A DNA stretch of 8,836 bases, from assembly GCA_945281075.1 (NCBI GenBank), contig CALYQE010000081.1, positions 1-8,836 of the forward strand, written 5' to 3'. The first letter of the stretch is position 1, and each line of letters opens with the position of its first letter. Source of the DNA: an uncultured Lactobacillus sp. GTDB taxonomy: Bacteria; Bacillota; Bacilli; Lactobacillales; Lactobacillaceae. Position numbers and translations under genes: made by a program. The notes under the pieces are model-generated. The model was given only the letters and a program-made list of their open reading frames with translations, was not told where the DNA came from and made no database searches. Below, in pieces: positions 1 through 7,110 of this stretch.

Positions 1-517
1 GAAAAATGGAAAAACATCGGTTTTAGATGGTTGTTAAATCAGTGAGTATTGGAACGTGATCAATGTTATTATTGTTGGAAATCTAGTTTTAGATGGTTGT
101 TAAATCAGTGAGTATTGGAACCGTAAATTTAAAGTTAAAAGTGGGTTTAGTGTTTTAGATGGTTGTTAAATCAGTGAGTATTGGAACATGTAGTTACTTT
201 AGGTAGTCGGTGGAAGCGTTTTAGATGGTTGTTAAATCAGTGAGTATTGGAACTCTATTACTCATTAACCCTCACTTCCTCTAGTTTTAGATGGTTGTTA
301 AATCAGTGAGTATTGGAACTTGTTATAAGGTAATACATAACCCATCTGCGTTTTAGATGGTTGTTAAATCAGTGAGTATTGGAACGTTAATCAAATTATC
401 AAGATTTACTCTATTGTTTTAGATGGTTGTTAAATCAGTGAGTATTGGAACAAAAGAGTACCTGATAAGTTTACTGAATCTGTTTTAGATGGTTGTTAAA
501 TCAGTGATAACTAGTCT
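1..517 (+). CRISPR. CRISPR array, distal end, probably type II-A
   Basis: Seven identical 36-bp repeats start at 20, 86, 152, 218, 284, 350 and 416. They begin GTTTTAGATGG and end TATTGGAAC. A truncated eighth repeat starts at 482. The seven complete spacers are each exactly 30 bp, and positions 1-19 are the end of another spacer, so the array continues to the left. A repeat of 36 bp starting GTTTTAGA with 30-bp spacers is typical of type II-A (Cas9) arrays of lactobacilli and streptococci. These are transcribed in the direction shown here, with the degenerate repeat at the 3' end. Leader, cas9, cas1, cas2 and csn2 are therefore expected upstream, outside the window. All spacers differ from each other and I saw no match to them elsewhere in this window. 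No anti-repeat (tracrRNA) was seen in the window. Type II-A is inferred from the repeat alone. Confidence 0.97.
482..507 (+). repeat. Truncated terminal CRISPR repeat
   Basis: The first 26 bases match the array repeat exactly. The last 10 (508-517) do not match the usual GTATTGGAAC ending. Decay of the 3' end of the last repeat marks the trailer end of the array and supports + strand transcription, with the oldest spacer at 452-481. Confidence 0.93.
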
Positions 518-523
518 CTTTTC

Positions 524-553
524 TTGATGCTACTTTGCAACATGCAATTTAAT
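524..553 (+). promoter_or_regulatory. Candidate promoter for the oxidoreductase gene
   Basis: A TTGATG -35-like box (524-529) and a TTTAAT -10-like box (548-553) are separated by 18 bp, about 90 bases before the 643 start. A small perfect hairpin (TTGCA 535-539, TGCAA 543-547) lies in the spacer. The rest of 518-630 shows no gene. No clear intrinsic terminator separates the CRISPR array from the gene, so read-through from the array is also possible. Confidence 0.3.
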
Positions 554-642
554 ATCGCAAGATTTAAGGCATTCTGCTTATTGGAGATCTTAGGAGTCAA
601 AAAAATTGTCATCAAATTAGAAAGAGGAACTTGAGAGGAAAA

Positions 643-1404
643 ATGACGTTAACCGAAAAAATTTTAGCCAATGAAGTACCAACTTCAGCAACGATTGTGC
701 CAGAGCAAATGCGCCAATCTTATGAACCACTTGGGTTTGACATTGCTAAAAATAAGCAAAAAGCGCTATTTGTTGTGGGAGAACCACGTAAATACAGCCT
801 GACTTACGACTTGGTCAATACAGCAATGCGCTATTTAGAGGAAAATGGCTGGGCAGTTGAACTGCGGGATTTGTATGAGCTTAACTTTGATCCGGTTCTG
901 CACCCAGAAGAATTTTATTACGTCAAAGATGGATTAGATACGGCACCAGCTTATCTAGCAAAAGAGCAGGAGCTGGTAAGTCAGGCAAATATAGTAATTT
1001 TTGCATACCCTAATTGGCATGACGCTCCCGTCAGCATTGTTAAAGGTTATATTGAAAAAGTCTTCGCGGCGGGATTTGCTTATGAAAACGGCAAGCAAGG
1101 ACTAAAGGGGCTCTTAACCAATAAGTACCTTTATACAATTATGAATTGTGGTTACTTAGGTGGTGGTCAAGGCTATGTTGGCGATGGTATCGGTCAAAAT
1201 GATCAACTCTGGGACAAATACATGAATGCCTTTAAGGTTTGTGATGATGATACCGCACAGTTCTGGGGAATGACTAACGCCGGGCGCTTTGTTAATGACC
1301 AAAAGCCGAAAAACTTTAGTTCTGACTATCAAAACCAGCTTGAAAAGTTGCGGTCAGTTTTGAAAGAACATCTTAAGCGCGATCTTTTGGACGTGGTTAA
1401 ATAA
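643..1404 (+). CDS. NAD(P)H-dependent oxidoreductase, flavodoxin-like fold
   Basis: A 253-residue protein that looks like a member of the Flavodoxin_2 / NAD(P)H:quinone reductase family (relatives include MdaB, YwrO and NQO1). These soluble flavoproteins use NAD(P)H to reduce quinones or similar electrophiles by two-electron transfer. Residues 40-45 (KALFVV) form the first beta strand. They are followed by a flavin-phosphate-type loop, GEPRKYSLT, at 46-54. A central segment at about 122-141 (YPNWHDAP then VKGYIEKVF) matches the family's P-x-W...KG-I-D-x-VF pattern that lines the flavin site. A GYLGGG stretch lies at 170-175. The ATG at 643 is preferred over an in-frame TTG at 631: it is the stronger codon and has GAGAGG at 633-638, although the spacing is short (4 nt). 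The TTG has its own AGAGG at 623-627, so a 257-residue form cannot be excluded. The substrate is unknown. The gene appears to be a single transcription unit ending in the terminator at 1419-1448. Confidence 0.88.
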   Translation: MTLTEKILANEVPTSATIVPEQMRQSYEPLGFDIAKNKQKALFVVGEPRKYSLTYDLVNTAMRYLEENGWAVELRDLYELNFDPVLHPEEFYYVKDGLDTAPAYLAKEQELVSQANIVIFAYPNWHDAPVSIVKGYIEKVFAAGFAYENGKQGLKGLLTNKYLYTIMNCGYLGGGQGYVGDGIGQNDQLWDKYMNAFKVCDDDTAQFWGMTNAGRFVNDQKPKNFSSDYQNQLEKLRSVLKEHLKRDLLDVVK

Positions 1405-1418
1405 TTTTAAGGCAAAAG

Positions 1419-1448
1419 AAAAAGCCGTTTCTGCGAAACGACTTTTTT
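1419..1448. terminator. Bidirectional terminator between convergent genes
   Basis: Arms AAAAAG-c-CGTTTC (1419-1431) and GAAACG-a-CTTTTT (1435-1447) pair over 12 bp with one C/A mismatch and a TGC loop. A T-run follows on the + strand, and an A-run precedes the stem, which gives a T-run on the - strand. It terminates the oxidoreductase gene and overlaps the stop codon of the convergent PAP2 gene, so it probably serves both. Confidence 0.85.
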
Positions 1449-2085
1449 ATTTATCCAAATAATAGTGATATAAGAATGAATATCCGATCAGTAAAAACGA
1501 AATTCCCTCAAGAAAGCCGCCGACTACATCGGACGGATAGTGAACGTGATTGAAGATTCTCGTATAACCAATTAGTAAAGGAAAACAAGCCCAGATAAGA
1601 CAAAGGATTGTTTTAATAGCCTTGTTTTTAACCAAAAGAATGGTTAAAACGATCAAGATTCCAAATAGGGTCGCACTGCCAACCGAGTGTCCGGAGGGAA
1701 AACTATAGCCGTGAGCCTCAACGAGGTGATGAACCAGCGGCCGTGGACGTTCAATCGTATGCTTGATAATCCAGTTATAACCGTTAGCCGCAATCATTGT
1801 CCCGGCGGTAAAAAGCGCATAAGCATATTTGCGGAAAATGCCTAAGATAATTACCAAAATAATTGTTTCGACGATAATAACATTGGTATTGCCAAGGTTC
1901 GTAAACGTGGTCGAAAATTTAATCGCTGCAGGATTATTGTTGCAAATAAAATTAATAACCGTTTTGTCGAATTGCTGAATAAACTGACTGTTTGAAGAAA
2001 CTAAAATTGCCCATGCTGCATAGATAAGTAAGCAGATTGTCGCGGGTATGATGGTATCTCTTTTTGCATGACGTGTATTGTTCAA
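1447..2085 (-). CDS. PAP2-family membrane phosphatase
   Basis: A 212-residue integral membrane protein with the complete type 2 phosphatidic acid phosphatase signature. Motif 1 is K108-x6-R115-P116 (KHTIERPRP), motif 2 is PSGH at 130-133, and motif 3 is R176-x5-H182-x3-D186. H182 and H133 are the expected catalytic histidines and D186 the supporting acid. About five to six hydrophobic segments are seen (near 11-30, 68-84, 89-104, 137-152, 157-173 and 188-205). Family members dephosphorylate lipid phosphates or pyrophosphates (phosphatidic acid, phosphatidylglycerol phosphate, undecaprenyl pyrophosphate) at the outer membrane face; which one applies here cannot be told. The start is the TTG at 2085-2083, preceded by AGGGGAG (2100-2094) at 8 nt spacing. 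The in-frame extension up to 2208 has no good ribosome site, gives an atypical N terminus and would run over the leuS leader. The gene is divergent from leuS and convergent with the oxidoreductase. Confidence 0.92.
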   Translation of the reverse strand: MNNTRHAKRDTIIPATICLLIYAAWAILVSSNSQFIQQFDKTVINFICNNNPAAIKFSTTFTNLGNTNVIIVETIILVIILGIFRKYAYALFTAGTMIAANGYNWIIKHTIERPRPLVHHLVEAHGYSFPSGHSVGSATLFGILIVLTILLVKNKAIKTILCLIWACFPLLIGYTRIFNHVHYPSDVVGGFLEGISFLLIGYSFLYHYYLDK

Positions 2086-2093
2086 ATAACTTT

Positions 2094-2100
2094 CTCCCCT
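2094..2100 (-). promoter_or_regulatory. Ribosome-binding site setting the PAP2 TTG start
   Basis: Read on the - strand this is AGGGGAG, 8 nt before the TTG at 2085-2083. It is the only strong site near the 5' end of this reading frame and decides the 212-residue form over the 253-residue one. Confidence 0.8.
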
Positions 2101-2124
2101 TGTTTTTTTTAGCATTTGTGGTAA

Positions 2125-2132
2125 ATTATAAT
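2125..2132. promoter_or_regulatory. Overlapping divergent -10 boxes (PAP2 and leuS leader)
   Basis: The octamer ATTATAAT contains a perfect TATAAT on each strand: 2127-2132 on +, and 2130-2125 on -. On the - strand it would start transcription about 20 bases before the PAP2 ribosome site. On the + strand it would start near 2139, just upstream of the leuS T-box leader. The matching -35 regions are weak on both strands (TTTATT at 2153-2148 on -; only a T-run near 2103-2110 on +). Assignment rests on the -10 boxes and position. Confidence 0.5.
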
Positions 2133-2138
2133 CATTAT

Positions 2139-2359
2139 TGATCAAAAAATAAAGGTTAGGAACTAGTAGCAATTTTATTTTTCTATAGAGAAGAGTCGGT
2201 TGGTGCAAGACTTGAAAAATATATTGTGAACTGAGCCTAGGTTAAATCTTTCGTTTGCTATCCGCGTTAAGGGGCTTGTGAGGGTCACGTTAATTTACGT
2301 GAAACTTAGGTGGTACCGCGATTATTCGTCCTATGAGTTTATTTCATAGGACTTTTTTT
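2139..2359 (+). promoter_or_regulatory. Leucine T-box riboswitch (leuS leader)
   Basis: This 5' leader senses uncharged tRNA-Leu and allows leuS transcription when leucine charging is low. Stem I is visible: CAAT...ATTTTT (from about 2168) pairs with AAAAAT...ATTG (to about 2226), and the apex carries AGTC-ggttggtgcaa-GACT. The specifier is read as CTG (Leu) at 2231-2233 in the context GAA-CTG-A, as expected for a leuS leader. A TCACGT/ACGTGA hairpin (2285-2302) comes next. The conserved T-box AGGTGGTACCGCG is at 2308-2320; its central bases pair with the tRNA acceptor end. The intrinsic terminator at 2328-2359 is the off-state structure. The 5' end at 2139 is inferred from the -10 box. Confidence 0.93.
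2328..2359 (+). terminator. leuS: T-box-controlled terminator of the leuS leader
   Basis: GTCCTATGA (2328-2336) pairs perfectly with TCATAGGAC (2344-2352) around a 7-base loop, followed by seven T's (2353-2359). In the T-box mechanism, an antiterminator formed from the T-box and the 5' arm of this hairpin replaces it when uncharged tRNA-Leu binds. Confidence 0.92.
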
Positions 2360-2374
2360 ATGAGGGAAATGTTT

Positions 2375-4789
2375 ATGTACAATCACAAAGTAGTTGAGCA
2401 AAAATGGCAAGATTATTGGGAAAAAAATCAAACATTTAAAACGGGTAGTGATCCGCAAAAGAAAAATTATTATGTTTTAGATATGTTTCCATTCCCATCT
2501 GGTAAGGGATTGCACGTAGGGCACCCAGAAGGATATACGGCAACCGATATTATTGCGCGAATGAAGCGTAGTGAGGGTTACAATGTGCTGCACCCAATGG
2601 GCTGGGATGCTTTTGGTTTACCAACTGAGCAATATGCATTGCAGACTGGTCAAGACCCAGCTGTCGTAACTAGGGACAATATTGCTAACTTTAAGAGACA
2701 ATTAAATAAGTTAGGCTTTTCTTATGACTGGAACCGAGAAATCTCAACAAGTGATCCAAAATATTACAAATGGACGCAGTGGACATTTGAACAAATGTAT
2801 AAGCACGGTCTTGCTTATGAAGCCGAAGTTCCGGTTAACTGGTCACCAGATTTAGGAACTGTTGTTGCTAACGAAGATATCGTTGATGGTAAAACCGAAC
2901 GTGGTGGCTACCCAATTTATCGCCGGAACATGAAACAATGGATGCTTCGGATAACTAAATATGCCGACCGTCTTCTTGCTGGTCTTGATAATCTTGATTG
3001 GCCAGAAAATATTAAAGAAATGCAACGTAACTGGATTGGTCGTTCAGTTGGGGCTCAAATTACGTTCAAGATTAAGGATTCTGATCAAACATTTGATGTG
3101 TTCAGTACTAGACCCGATACGCTTTTTGGTGCTACCTATGCGGTTTTAGCCCCAGAAAATAAGTTGGTCCAAAAAATTACTACTGCTGGTCACCAGGCTG
3201 ACGTTGATGCTTATATTAAGCAAATTGAATCCAAATCAGATTTGGAAAGAACCGATTTAAATAAAAATAAGACTGGTGTATTTACCGGTGCTTACGCTAT
3301 TAATCCGGTCAATAATGAGGAAATTCCAATCTGGATTGCTGATTACGTTCTGGCAAGTTACGGAACAGGCGCTGTTATGGCAGTTCCCGCTCACGATACA
3401 CGTGATTATGAGTTTGCCCAAAAATTCCATTTGCCAATTAAGGCGGTAATTAAAGGCGGCGACATTAATAAAGAACCTTTTACTGGTGAGGGACTACACA
3501 TTGAGTCTGACTTTTTAAATGGCTTAAATGTTGCTGATGCGAAAAAGAAGATTGTTTCTTGGCTTGAAGACCACCATGCCGGTAAGCAAAAGGTAAATTA
3601 CAAGCTGCGTGACTGGGAATTCAGTCGGCAAAGATACTGGGGGGAGCCGATTCCAGTTATTCACTGGGAAGATGGCGAAACCACCCTTGTTCCTGAAAAT
3701 GAATTGCCACTAGTTTTACCACACGCCACAGATATTAAGCCGTCTGGAACACCAGAAAGCCCGCTAGTCAACCTCAAAGACTGGGTTAATGTCGTTGATG
3801 AAAATGGCCGCAAGGGTAAACGTGAGACCAATACCATGCCGAACTGGGCAGGGTCATGTTGGTACTTCTTGCGCTTTATTGATCCGCACAACGATAATAA
3901 ATTGGCCGATTTTGAAATGCTGAAAAAATGGACTCCAGTTGATTTGTACATTGGTGGTGCTGAACACGCTGTTCGTCACCTGCTTTATGCTAGATTCTGG
4001 AATATGGTACTCTACGACCTAGGCGTAATTCCAAATGAAGAACCTTTCCAACGTCTGTATAATCAAGGGCTAATCTTAAAAGACCATGACAAGATGTCAA
4101 AATCAAAAGGTAATGTTGTTAACCCTGATGACGTGATTGACGAATATGGTGCTGACAGCCTAAGAATGTACGAAATGTTCATGGGACCACTTGATGCTTC
4201 AATCGATTGGGATGACAATGGTCCGGCTTCCACTAAGAAGTTTCTTGACCGAATTTGGCGTTTGTTTGTCAACGATTTGGATTTACAGGCAATTCCACAA
4301 GAAAACATTGTTGCCGAAAATGACGGTACTTTGGATAAAATTTACAATGAAACAGTCAAAAAAGTAACGGAAGACTTTAATGATTTGCATTTCAATACTG
4401 CTATTTCGCAGCTAATGGTTTTTGTGAATGCAGCGCAAAAGGCCAAGACAATTCCAAGAGAATATGCTGAAGGCTTTATCACGATGGTGGCACCAATTGC
4501 ACCGCACATGATGGAAGAAATTTGGCAAATCTTTGGTCATGACCAATCGGTTACTTTTGCGAAGTGGCCAACTTATGATCCGGCAAAATTGGTTGAGTCA
4601 ACCGTGGACATTATGGTTCAAGTTAACGGCAAACTGCGGGGTAACTTTACTGCTCCGAAAGATGCTGATCAAGAAGAAGTTAAAAAACATGCATTATCAC
4701 TTGAACATGTTCAAAAGTTTTTGGAAGGTAAAGAAGTCAAAAAGGTGATTGTAGTTCCAAATAAGATTGTCAATATTGTTGCTAAATAA
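2375..4789 (+). CDS. leuS: Leucyl-tRNA synthetase
   Basis: Cytoplasmic class Ia aminoacyl-tRNA synthetase that charges tRNA-Leu with leucine using ATP. The 804 residues are the normal bacterial length. The Rossmann-fold catalytic domain has the HIGH-type motif HVGH at 47-50, and the KMSKS motif is intact at 573-577. The inserted CP1 editing domain shows the TRPDT segment at 245-249 and the HDTRD segment at 340-344. D344 corresponds to the conserved editing aspartate, so proofreading of mischarged tRNA should be intact. An anticodon-binding domain follows, then the C-terminal domain ending VNIVAK. The ATG at 2375 (MYNHK) is chosen because GAGGG at 2362-2366 lies 8 nt upstream. The upstream in-frame codons lie in the terminator hairpin or touch the ribosome site. 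Expression is controlled by the leucine T-box. No intrinsic terminator is seen between leuS and murJ, so co-transcription is likely. Confidence 0.98.
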   Translation: MYNHKVVEQKWQDYWEKNQTFKTGSDPQKKNYYVLDMFPFPSGKGLHVGHPEGYTATDIIARMKRSEGYNVLHPMGWDAFGLPTEQYALQTGQDPAVVTRDNIANFKRQLNKLGFSYDWNREISTSDPKYYKWTQWTFEQMYKHGLAYEAEVPVNWSPDLGTVVANEDIVDGKTERGGYPIYRRNMKQWMLRITKYADRLLAGLDNLDWPENIKEMQRNWIGRSVGAQITFKIKDSDQTFDVFSTRPDTLFGATYAVLAPENKLVQKITTAGHQADVDAYIKQIESKSDLERTDLNKNKTGVFTGAYAINPVNNEEIPIWIADYVLASYGTGAVMAVPAHDTRDYEFAQKFHLPIKAVIKGGDINKEPFTGEGLHIESDFLNGLNVADAKKKIVSWLEDHHAGKQKVNYKLRDWEFSRQRYWGEPIPVIHWEDGETTLVPENELPLVLPHATDIKPSGTPESPLVNLKDWVNVVDENGRKGKRETNTMPNWAGSCWYFLRFIDPHNDNKLADFEMLKKWTPVDLYIGGAEHAVRHLLYARFWNMVLYDLGVIPNEEPFQRLYNQGLILKDHDKMSKSKGNVVNPDDVIDEYGADSLRMYEMFMGPLDASIDWDDNGPASTKKFLDRIWRLFVNDLDLQAIPQENIVAENDGTLDKIYNETVKKVTEDFNDLHFNTAISQLMVFVNAAQKAKTIPREYAEGFITMVAPIAPHMMEEIWQIFGHDQSVTFAKWPTYDPAKLVESTVDIMVQVNGKLRGNFTAPKDADQEEVKKHALSLEHVQKFLEGKEVKKVIVVPNKIVNIVAK

Positions 4790-4790
4790 A

Positions 4791-4886
4791 ATTAATTTTT
4801 CCTAAAGTGGTAAGTATATTGATTGTTAATTGTTGTTTTTCATTCAAAATGAAATAGTTAGTACACGAAATTTAGGAAAAATTGAT
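4791..4886 (+). promoter_or_regulatory. Long-range inverted repeat covering the murJ ribosome site
   Basis: The arm 4794-4806 (AATTTTTCCTAAA) is an exact reverse complement of 4871-4883 (TTTAGGAAAAATT). With one T-G wobble the pairing extends to 4791-4806 with 4871-4886, 16 bp. The left arm begins one base after the leuS stop codon. The right arm holds the murJ Shine-Dalgarno (AGGA, 4874-4877) and reaches the first two bases of its ATG. A second small hairpin (TTTCATT 4838-4844, AATGAAA 4848-4854) is nested inside. In mRNA this would hide the murJ start unless the left arm is occupied, for example by ribosomes finishing leuS. The role is inferred; the repeat itself is directly visible. Confidence 0.6.
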
Positions 4887-6528
4887 GAGAGAAAATAATT
4901 TGAAAGAACAAAACACGCAAGCTACCTTTATTAAAGGTAGTGCATGGATGACTTTTGGCTCAATTACTTCACGCATTTTGGGTGCGCTCTACATTATTCC
5001 ATGGTTTTACTGGATGTCGCCCTATGGCAATATTGCTAATGCATTGACGGCCAGAAGCTACAATATTTATAGTATTTTTATTTTGATTTCAACGGCAGGA
5101 ATTCCCGGGGCAGTTGCCAAACAAGTTGCTAAGTATAATGCGCTTAACGAATATGGCATTGGACGCAAGCTCTTTCACCGGGGACTTGTGTTGATGGTCT
5201 TTTTAGGAATTATTTCAGCTGCGATCATGTATTTTGCCTCGCCATTTTTAGCGTCAAACGGTTCGCGCAGCGATCCACGACAAATAGCCGTGATGCGCAG
5301 CTTATCATACGCAATCCTAATCATTCCGGTGTTGAGTATTATGCGGGGCTATTTCCAGGGTTACGCTGATATGATGCCGTCAGCTTTGTCGCAATTTGTC
5401 GAACAGTTTGCCCGCGTTGTCTGGATGCTATTAACCGCATACGTTATTATGCAAGTTCAACACGGCAACTTTGTTGATGCGGTTGTTCAGTCGAACTTGG
5501 CAGCAGCGGTTGGCGCCATCTTTGGCGTCGCGATTTTATGTTGGTTTTTGCTGTCACGCCGCAATAGTTTAAATTATTTGGTTGAAAATTCTGAAAACAA
5601 GATTCAGGTTTCAACCATGGCGCTCTTTAAAGAGATAATTGCCCAAGCAATTCCCTTTATTATTATTGATGCTGGTATTCAACTGTTTTACCTAGTAGAT
5701 CAGTATACTTTTCACCCAATGATTAACAGCGTTGTGAAGGTAAGTTACGACACGATTGAAACGTGGTACGCGCTGTTTGCCTTAAATGCAAACAAGTTAA
5801 TTATGATTATTGTTTCCCTTGCCAGTGCGATGGCCGTAACGGCGATTCCGTTATTATCTGCTGCACATGCAAAACATGATTATCATAGTATTTCAGAGCA
5901 AATTAGCAACACTTTAGATTTGTTTTTATTTATTATGATTCCGGCTGCTTTTGGGATGGCGGCAATTTCTAAGCCAATTTACACCATTTTTTACGGCTAT
6001 GATCAGTTGGGTTCTAACATTCTTTATCTGTCCGCCTTTACGTCAATTTCGTTAGGATTGTTTACGGTTTTAATGGCAATTTTGCAGGGCCTATCTGAAA
6101 ATGGTCTTGCAATTAAATATCTGATTTTAGGACTAGTTATCAAGATCATTGTGCAGTATCCGATGGTTTATGTGTTTAAGGTGTTTGGTCCACTGGTAGC
6201 AACTAATATTGGCATGCTGGTGATTATTTTTCTGGCACTGAAACACTTGGAGATTAGTTTTGCCTTTAATCAGAGCAGAACAAGTCGGCGCTTTATCGGA
6301 ATCACGGCGTTTTCACTACTGATGTTTTTAGTTGTGCTAGGCGTTGAAAAGTGTCTGGAGTTATTCCTGAGTCCATTTAGTCGCTTGCAGGCCCTGATCA
6401 TTGTGATCATCGCGGTAATTGTTGGCGGTTTAGTTTATGCGTTAGCGGCGATTAAATCGAACTTAGCTCAGAAGATTTTGGGCGATAAAATTGTGCCGCT
6501 TTTGGCCAAGCTGCATATAAAAGCATAA
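4885..6528 (+). CDS. murJ: Lipid II flippase, MurJ/YtgP type (MOP family)
   Basis: A 547-residue polytopic membrane protein of the polysaccharide biosynthesis/SpoVB branch of the MOP (MATE-like) exporter superfamily. The N-terminal pattern SRILGALYIIPW (29-40) and the AGIPGAVAKQVAKYNA segment closely follow Bacillus YtgP, the MurJ-type flippase of that genus, which moves lipid II to the outer membrane face for peptidoglycan synthesis. Hydrophobic segments run through the whole protein, compatible with about 14 helices, and the length fits the family. Arg30 lies in the first helix, where MurJ proteins carry a functionally important arginine. The start is ATG 4885, with AGGA at 4874-4877 and 7 nt spacing; the adjacent TTG at 4882 is too close to it. 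The gene is co-oriented with leuS 95 bp downstream, and its ribosome site lies in the inverted repeat just described. Other SpoVB-like flippases with different lipid-linked substrates are the main alternative. Confidence 0.88.
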   Translation: MRENNLKEQNTQATFIKGSAWMTFGSITSRILGALYIIPWFYWMSPYGNIANALTARSYNIYSIFILISTAGIPGAVAKQVAKYNALNEYGIGRKLFHRGLVLMVFLGIISAAIMYFASPFLASNGSRSDPRQIAVMRSLSYAILIIPVLSIMRGYFQGYADMMPSALSQFVEQFARVVWMLLTAYVIMQVQHGNFVDAVVQSNLAAAVGAIFGVAILCWFLLSRRNSLNYLVENSENKIQVSTMALFKEIIAQAIPFIIIDAGIQLFYLVDQYTFHPMINSVVKVSYDTIETWYALFALNANKLIMIIVSLASAMAVTAIPLLSAAHAKHDYHSISEQISNTLDLFLFIMIPAAFGMAAISKPIYTIFYGYDQLGSNILYLSAFTSISLGLFTVLMAILQGLSENGLAIKYLILGLVIKIIVQYPMVYVFKVFGPLVATNIGMLVIIFLALKHLEISFAFNQSRTSRRFIGITAFSLLMFLVVLGVEKCLELFLSPFSRLQALIIVIIAVIVGGLVYALAAIKSNLAQKILGDKIVPLLAKLHIKA

Positions 6529-6531
6529 AAT

Positions 6532-6566
6532 TAATATTATTCTTAGTATTTATAAGAGTAATATTA
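6532..6566 (+). repeat. AT-rich hairpin just after murJ
   Basis: TAATATTATTCTTA (6532-6545) pairs with TAAGAGTAATATTA (6553-6566) over 14 bp with one T-G wobble and a 7-base loop. It starts 4 bases after the murJ stop. No T-run follows directly, so it is not a standard terminator. It could act as a 3'-end stabilising structure for mRNA trimmed back from the terminator at 6641-6701. Confidence 0.6.
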
Positions 6567-6640
6567 CTAACTAAATGATTAGATAATAAGCTATTTGATA
6601 TTTTTAAGAGTTTTTTTAACTGTGATAAAAAATATTTTAT

Positions 6641-6701
6641 AAAGCCTTTTTGCACTACTTAACATTGTAACAGGATAGTTAAGTGCAATAAGGGCTTTTT
6701 T
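6641..6701. terminator. Strong intrinsic terminator after murJ
   Basis: The arms pair as AAAGCC (6641-6646) with GGCTTT (6693-6698), GCAC (6652-6655) with GTGC (6683-6686) and TTAAC (6659-6663) with GTTAA (6678-6682). There are small bulges, a 14-base loop and a T-run to 6701. Poly-A/T content before the left arm would also give some activity on the - strand. It probably ends the leuS-murJ transcription unit. Confidence 0.78.
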
Positions 6702-6879
6702 AGTTTTGTTTGAAACTTGAAATCTTTGTTCTTGTAACTCTGATGGATGTTGATAATTAAAAAAGCGCGATATCTCTCATACTTTGTTTACGTGTAGAGG
6801 AGTGATTAGCGTAGTTTTTGTATTATTAAAAGCAATAACAAAAGCTTTGCTTTTATATCTAGACTGCTACTATTTGGCT

Positions 6880-6906
6880 AGCCACTAAATGATTTTATGG
6901 CTTTTT
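6880..6906 (+). terminator. Terminator-like hairpin in the intergenic region
   Basis: AGCCA (6880-6884) pairs with TGGCT (6898-6902) and TAAA (6886-6889) with TTTA (6894-6897), with one bulged C and a 4-base loop, followed by T's to 6906. The shape fits a small intrinsic terminator, but no gene that it would end is evident. Confidence 0.4.
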
Positions 6907-6978
6907 AACTCAATTGTTCTTAGTTTGCAAATAGTTTTAAACTAAAAAAATCATAAAAATTGCAATTTGCAACAAAAC

Positions 6979-7007
6979 TTGTATTGCAAAAATGCTTAAT
7001 GTAAAAT
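6979..7007 (+). promoter_or_regulatory. Candidate adhesin promoter (upstream)
   Basis: TTGTAT (6979-6984) and TAAAAT (7002-7007) are separated by exactly 17 bp. Transcription would start near 7014 and give a leader of about 140 bases. Three of the TTGCAA palindromes lie just upstream of or overlap this element, which would suit operator sites. There is no direct evidence of activity. Confidence 0.4.
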
Positions 7008-7110
7008 AATATACAATAGCATAGTTTTATAGCTCGATTTGGTTTTTTTGATTAATTTTAAAACAATCAATTTATTCATGCTATTAATTGTGGATAAGGC
7101 TGAGAGAGTA

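Larger units (their letters stand above)
6702..7110. other. AT-rich intergenic region without a convincing gene
   Basis: About 410 bp between the murJ terminator and the adhesin promoter region. No reading frame with a credible start and ribosome site is seen on either strand. It contains competing small hairpins built on AAAAGC/GCTTTT (6826-6855), a terminator-like hairpin (6880-6906), four copies of the palindrome TTGCAA (6925, 6960, 6967, 6984) and a candidate promoter (6979-7007). The most natural role is the regulatory region of the adhesin gene. Confidence 0.6.

Noticed and set aside
508..642. tracrRNA next to the CRISPR array
   Set aside because: No stretch complementary to the repeat (anti-repeat) is found here or elsewhere in the window. 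In type II-A loci it usually lies near cas9.
631..642. TTG at 631 as the start of the oxidoreductase
   Set aside because: It is possible, since an AGAGG precedes it, but the spacing is only 3 nt and the in-frame ATG at 643 is a stronger codon with its own GAGAGG.
2086..2208. N-terminal extension of the PAP2 protein (253-residue form starting at 2208)
   Set aside because: No ribosome site before 2208, a charged non-family N terminus, overlap with the leuS T-box leader, and a strong AGGGGAG correctly spaced before the TTG at 2085.
2333..2374. Longer leuS starting at 2333
   Set aside because: This start lies inside the T-box terminator hairpin. The ATG at 2375 has a well-spaced GAGGG and gives the standard family N terminus.
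2961..4748. Short open frames overlapping leuS on both strands (for example 2961-3149 +, 3661-3951 -, 4063-4308 -, 4533-4748 +)
   Set aside because: They are shadows of the strongly coding leuS frame, with no domain signal, and removed from any expected gene position.
4791..4886. Inverted repeat as ends of a small MITE-like mobile element
   Set aside because: No flanking target-site duplication is seen, and the right arm includes the functional murJ ribosome site and start, which fits an RNA structure better. Multiple genomic copies would reopen this.
6452..6655. Open frame on the - strand over the murJ 3' end and terminator
   Set aside because: It crosses the murJ coding end, the AT hairpin and part of the terminator, has no ribosome site, and its composition is that of non-coding DNA.
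6996..7079. 27-residue basic/hydrophobic peptide on the - strand in the intergenic region
   Set aside because: No ribosome site before its ATG and very AT-rich, so it is likely to occur by chance.
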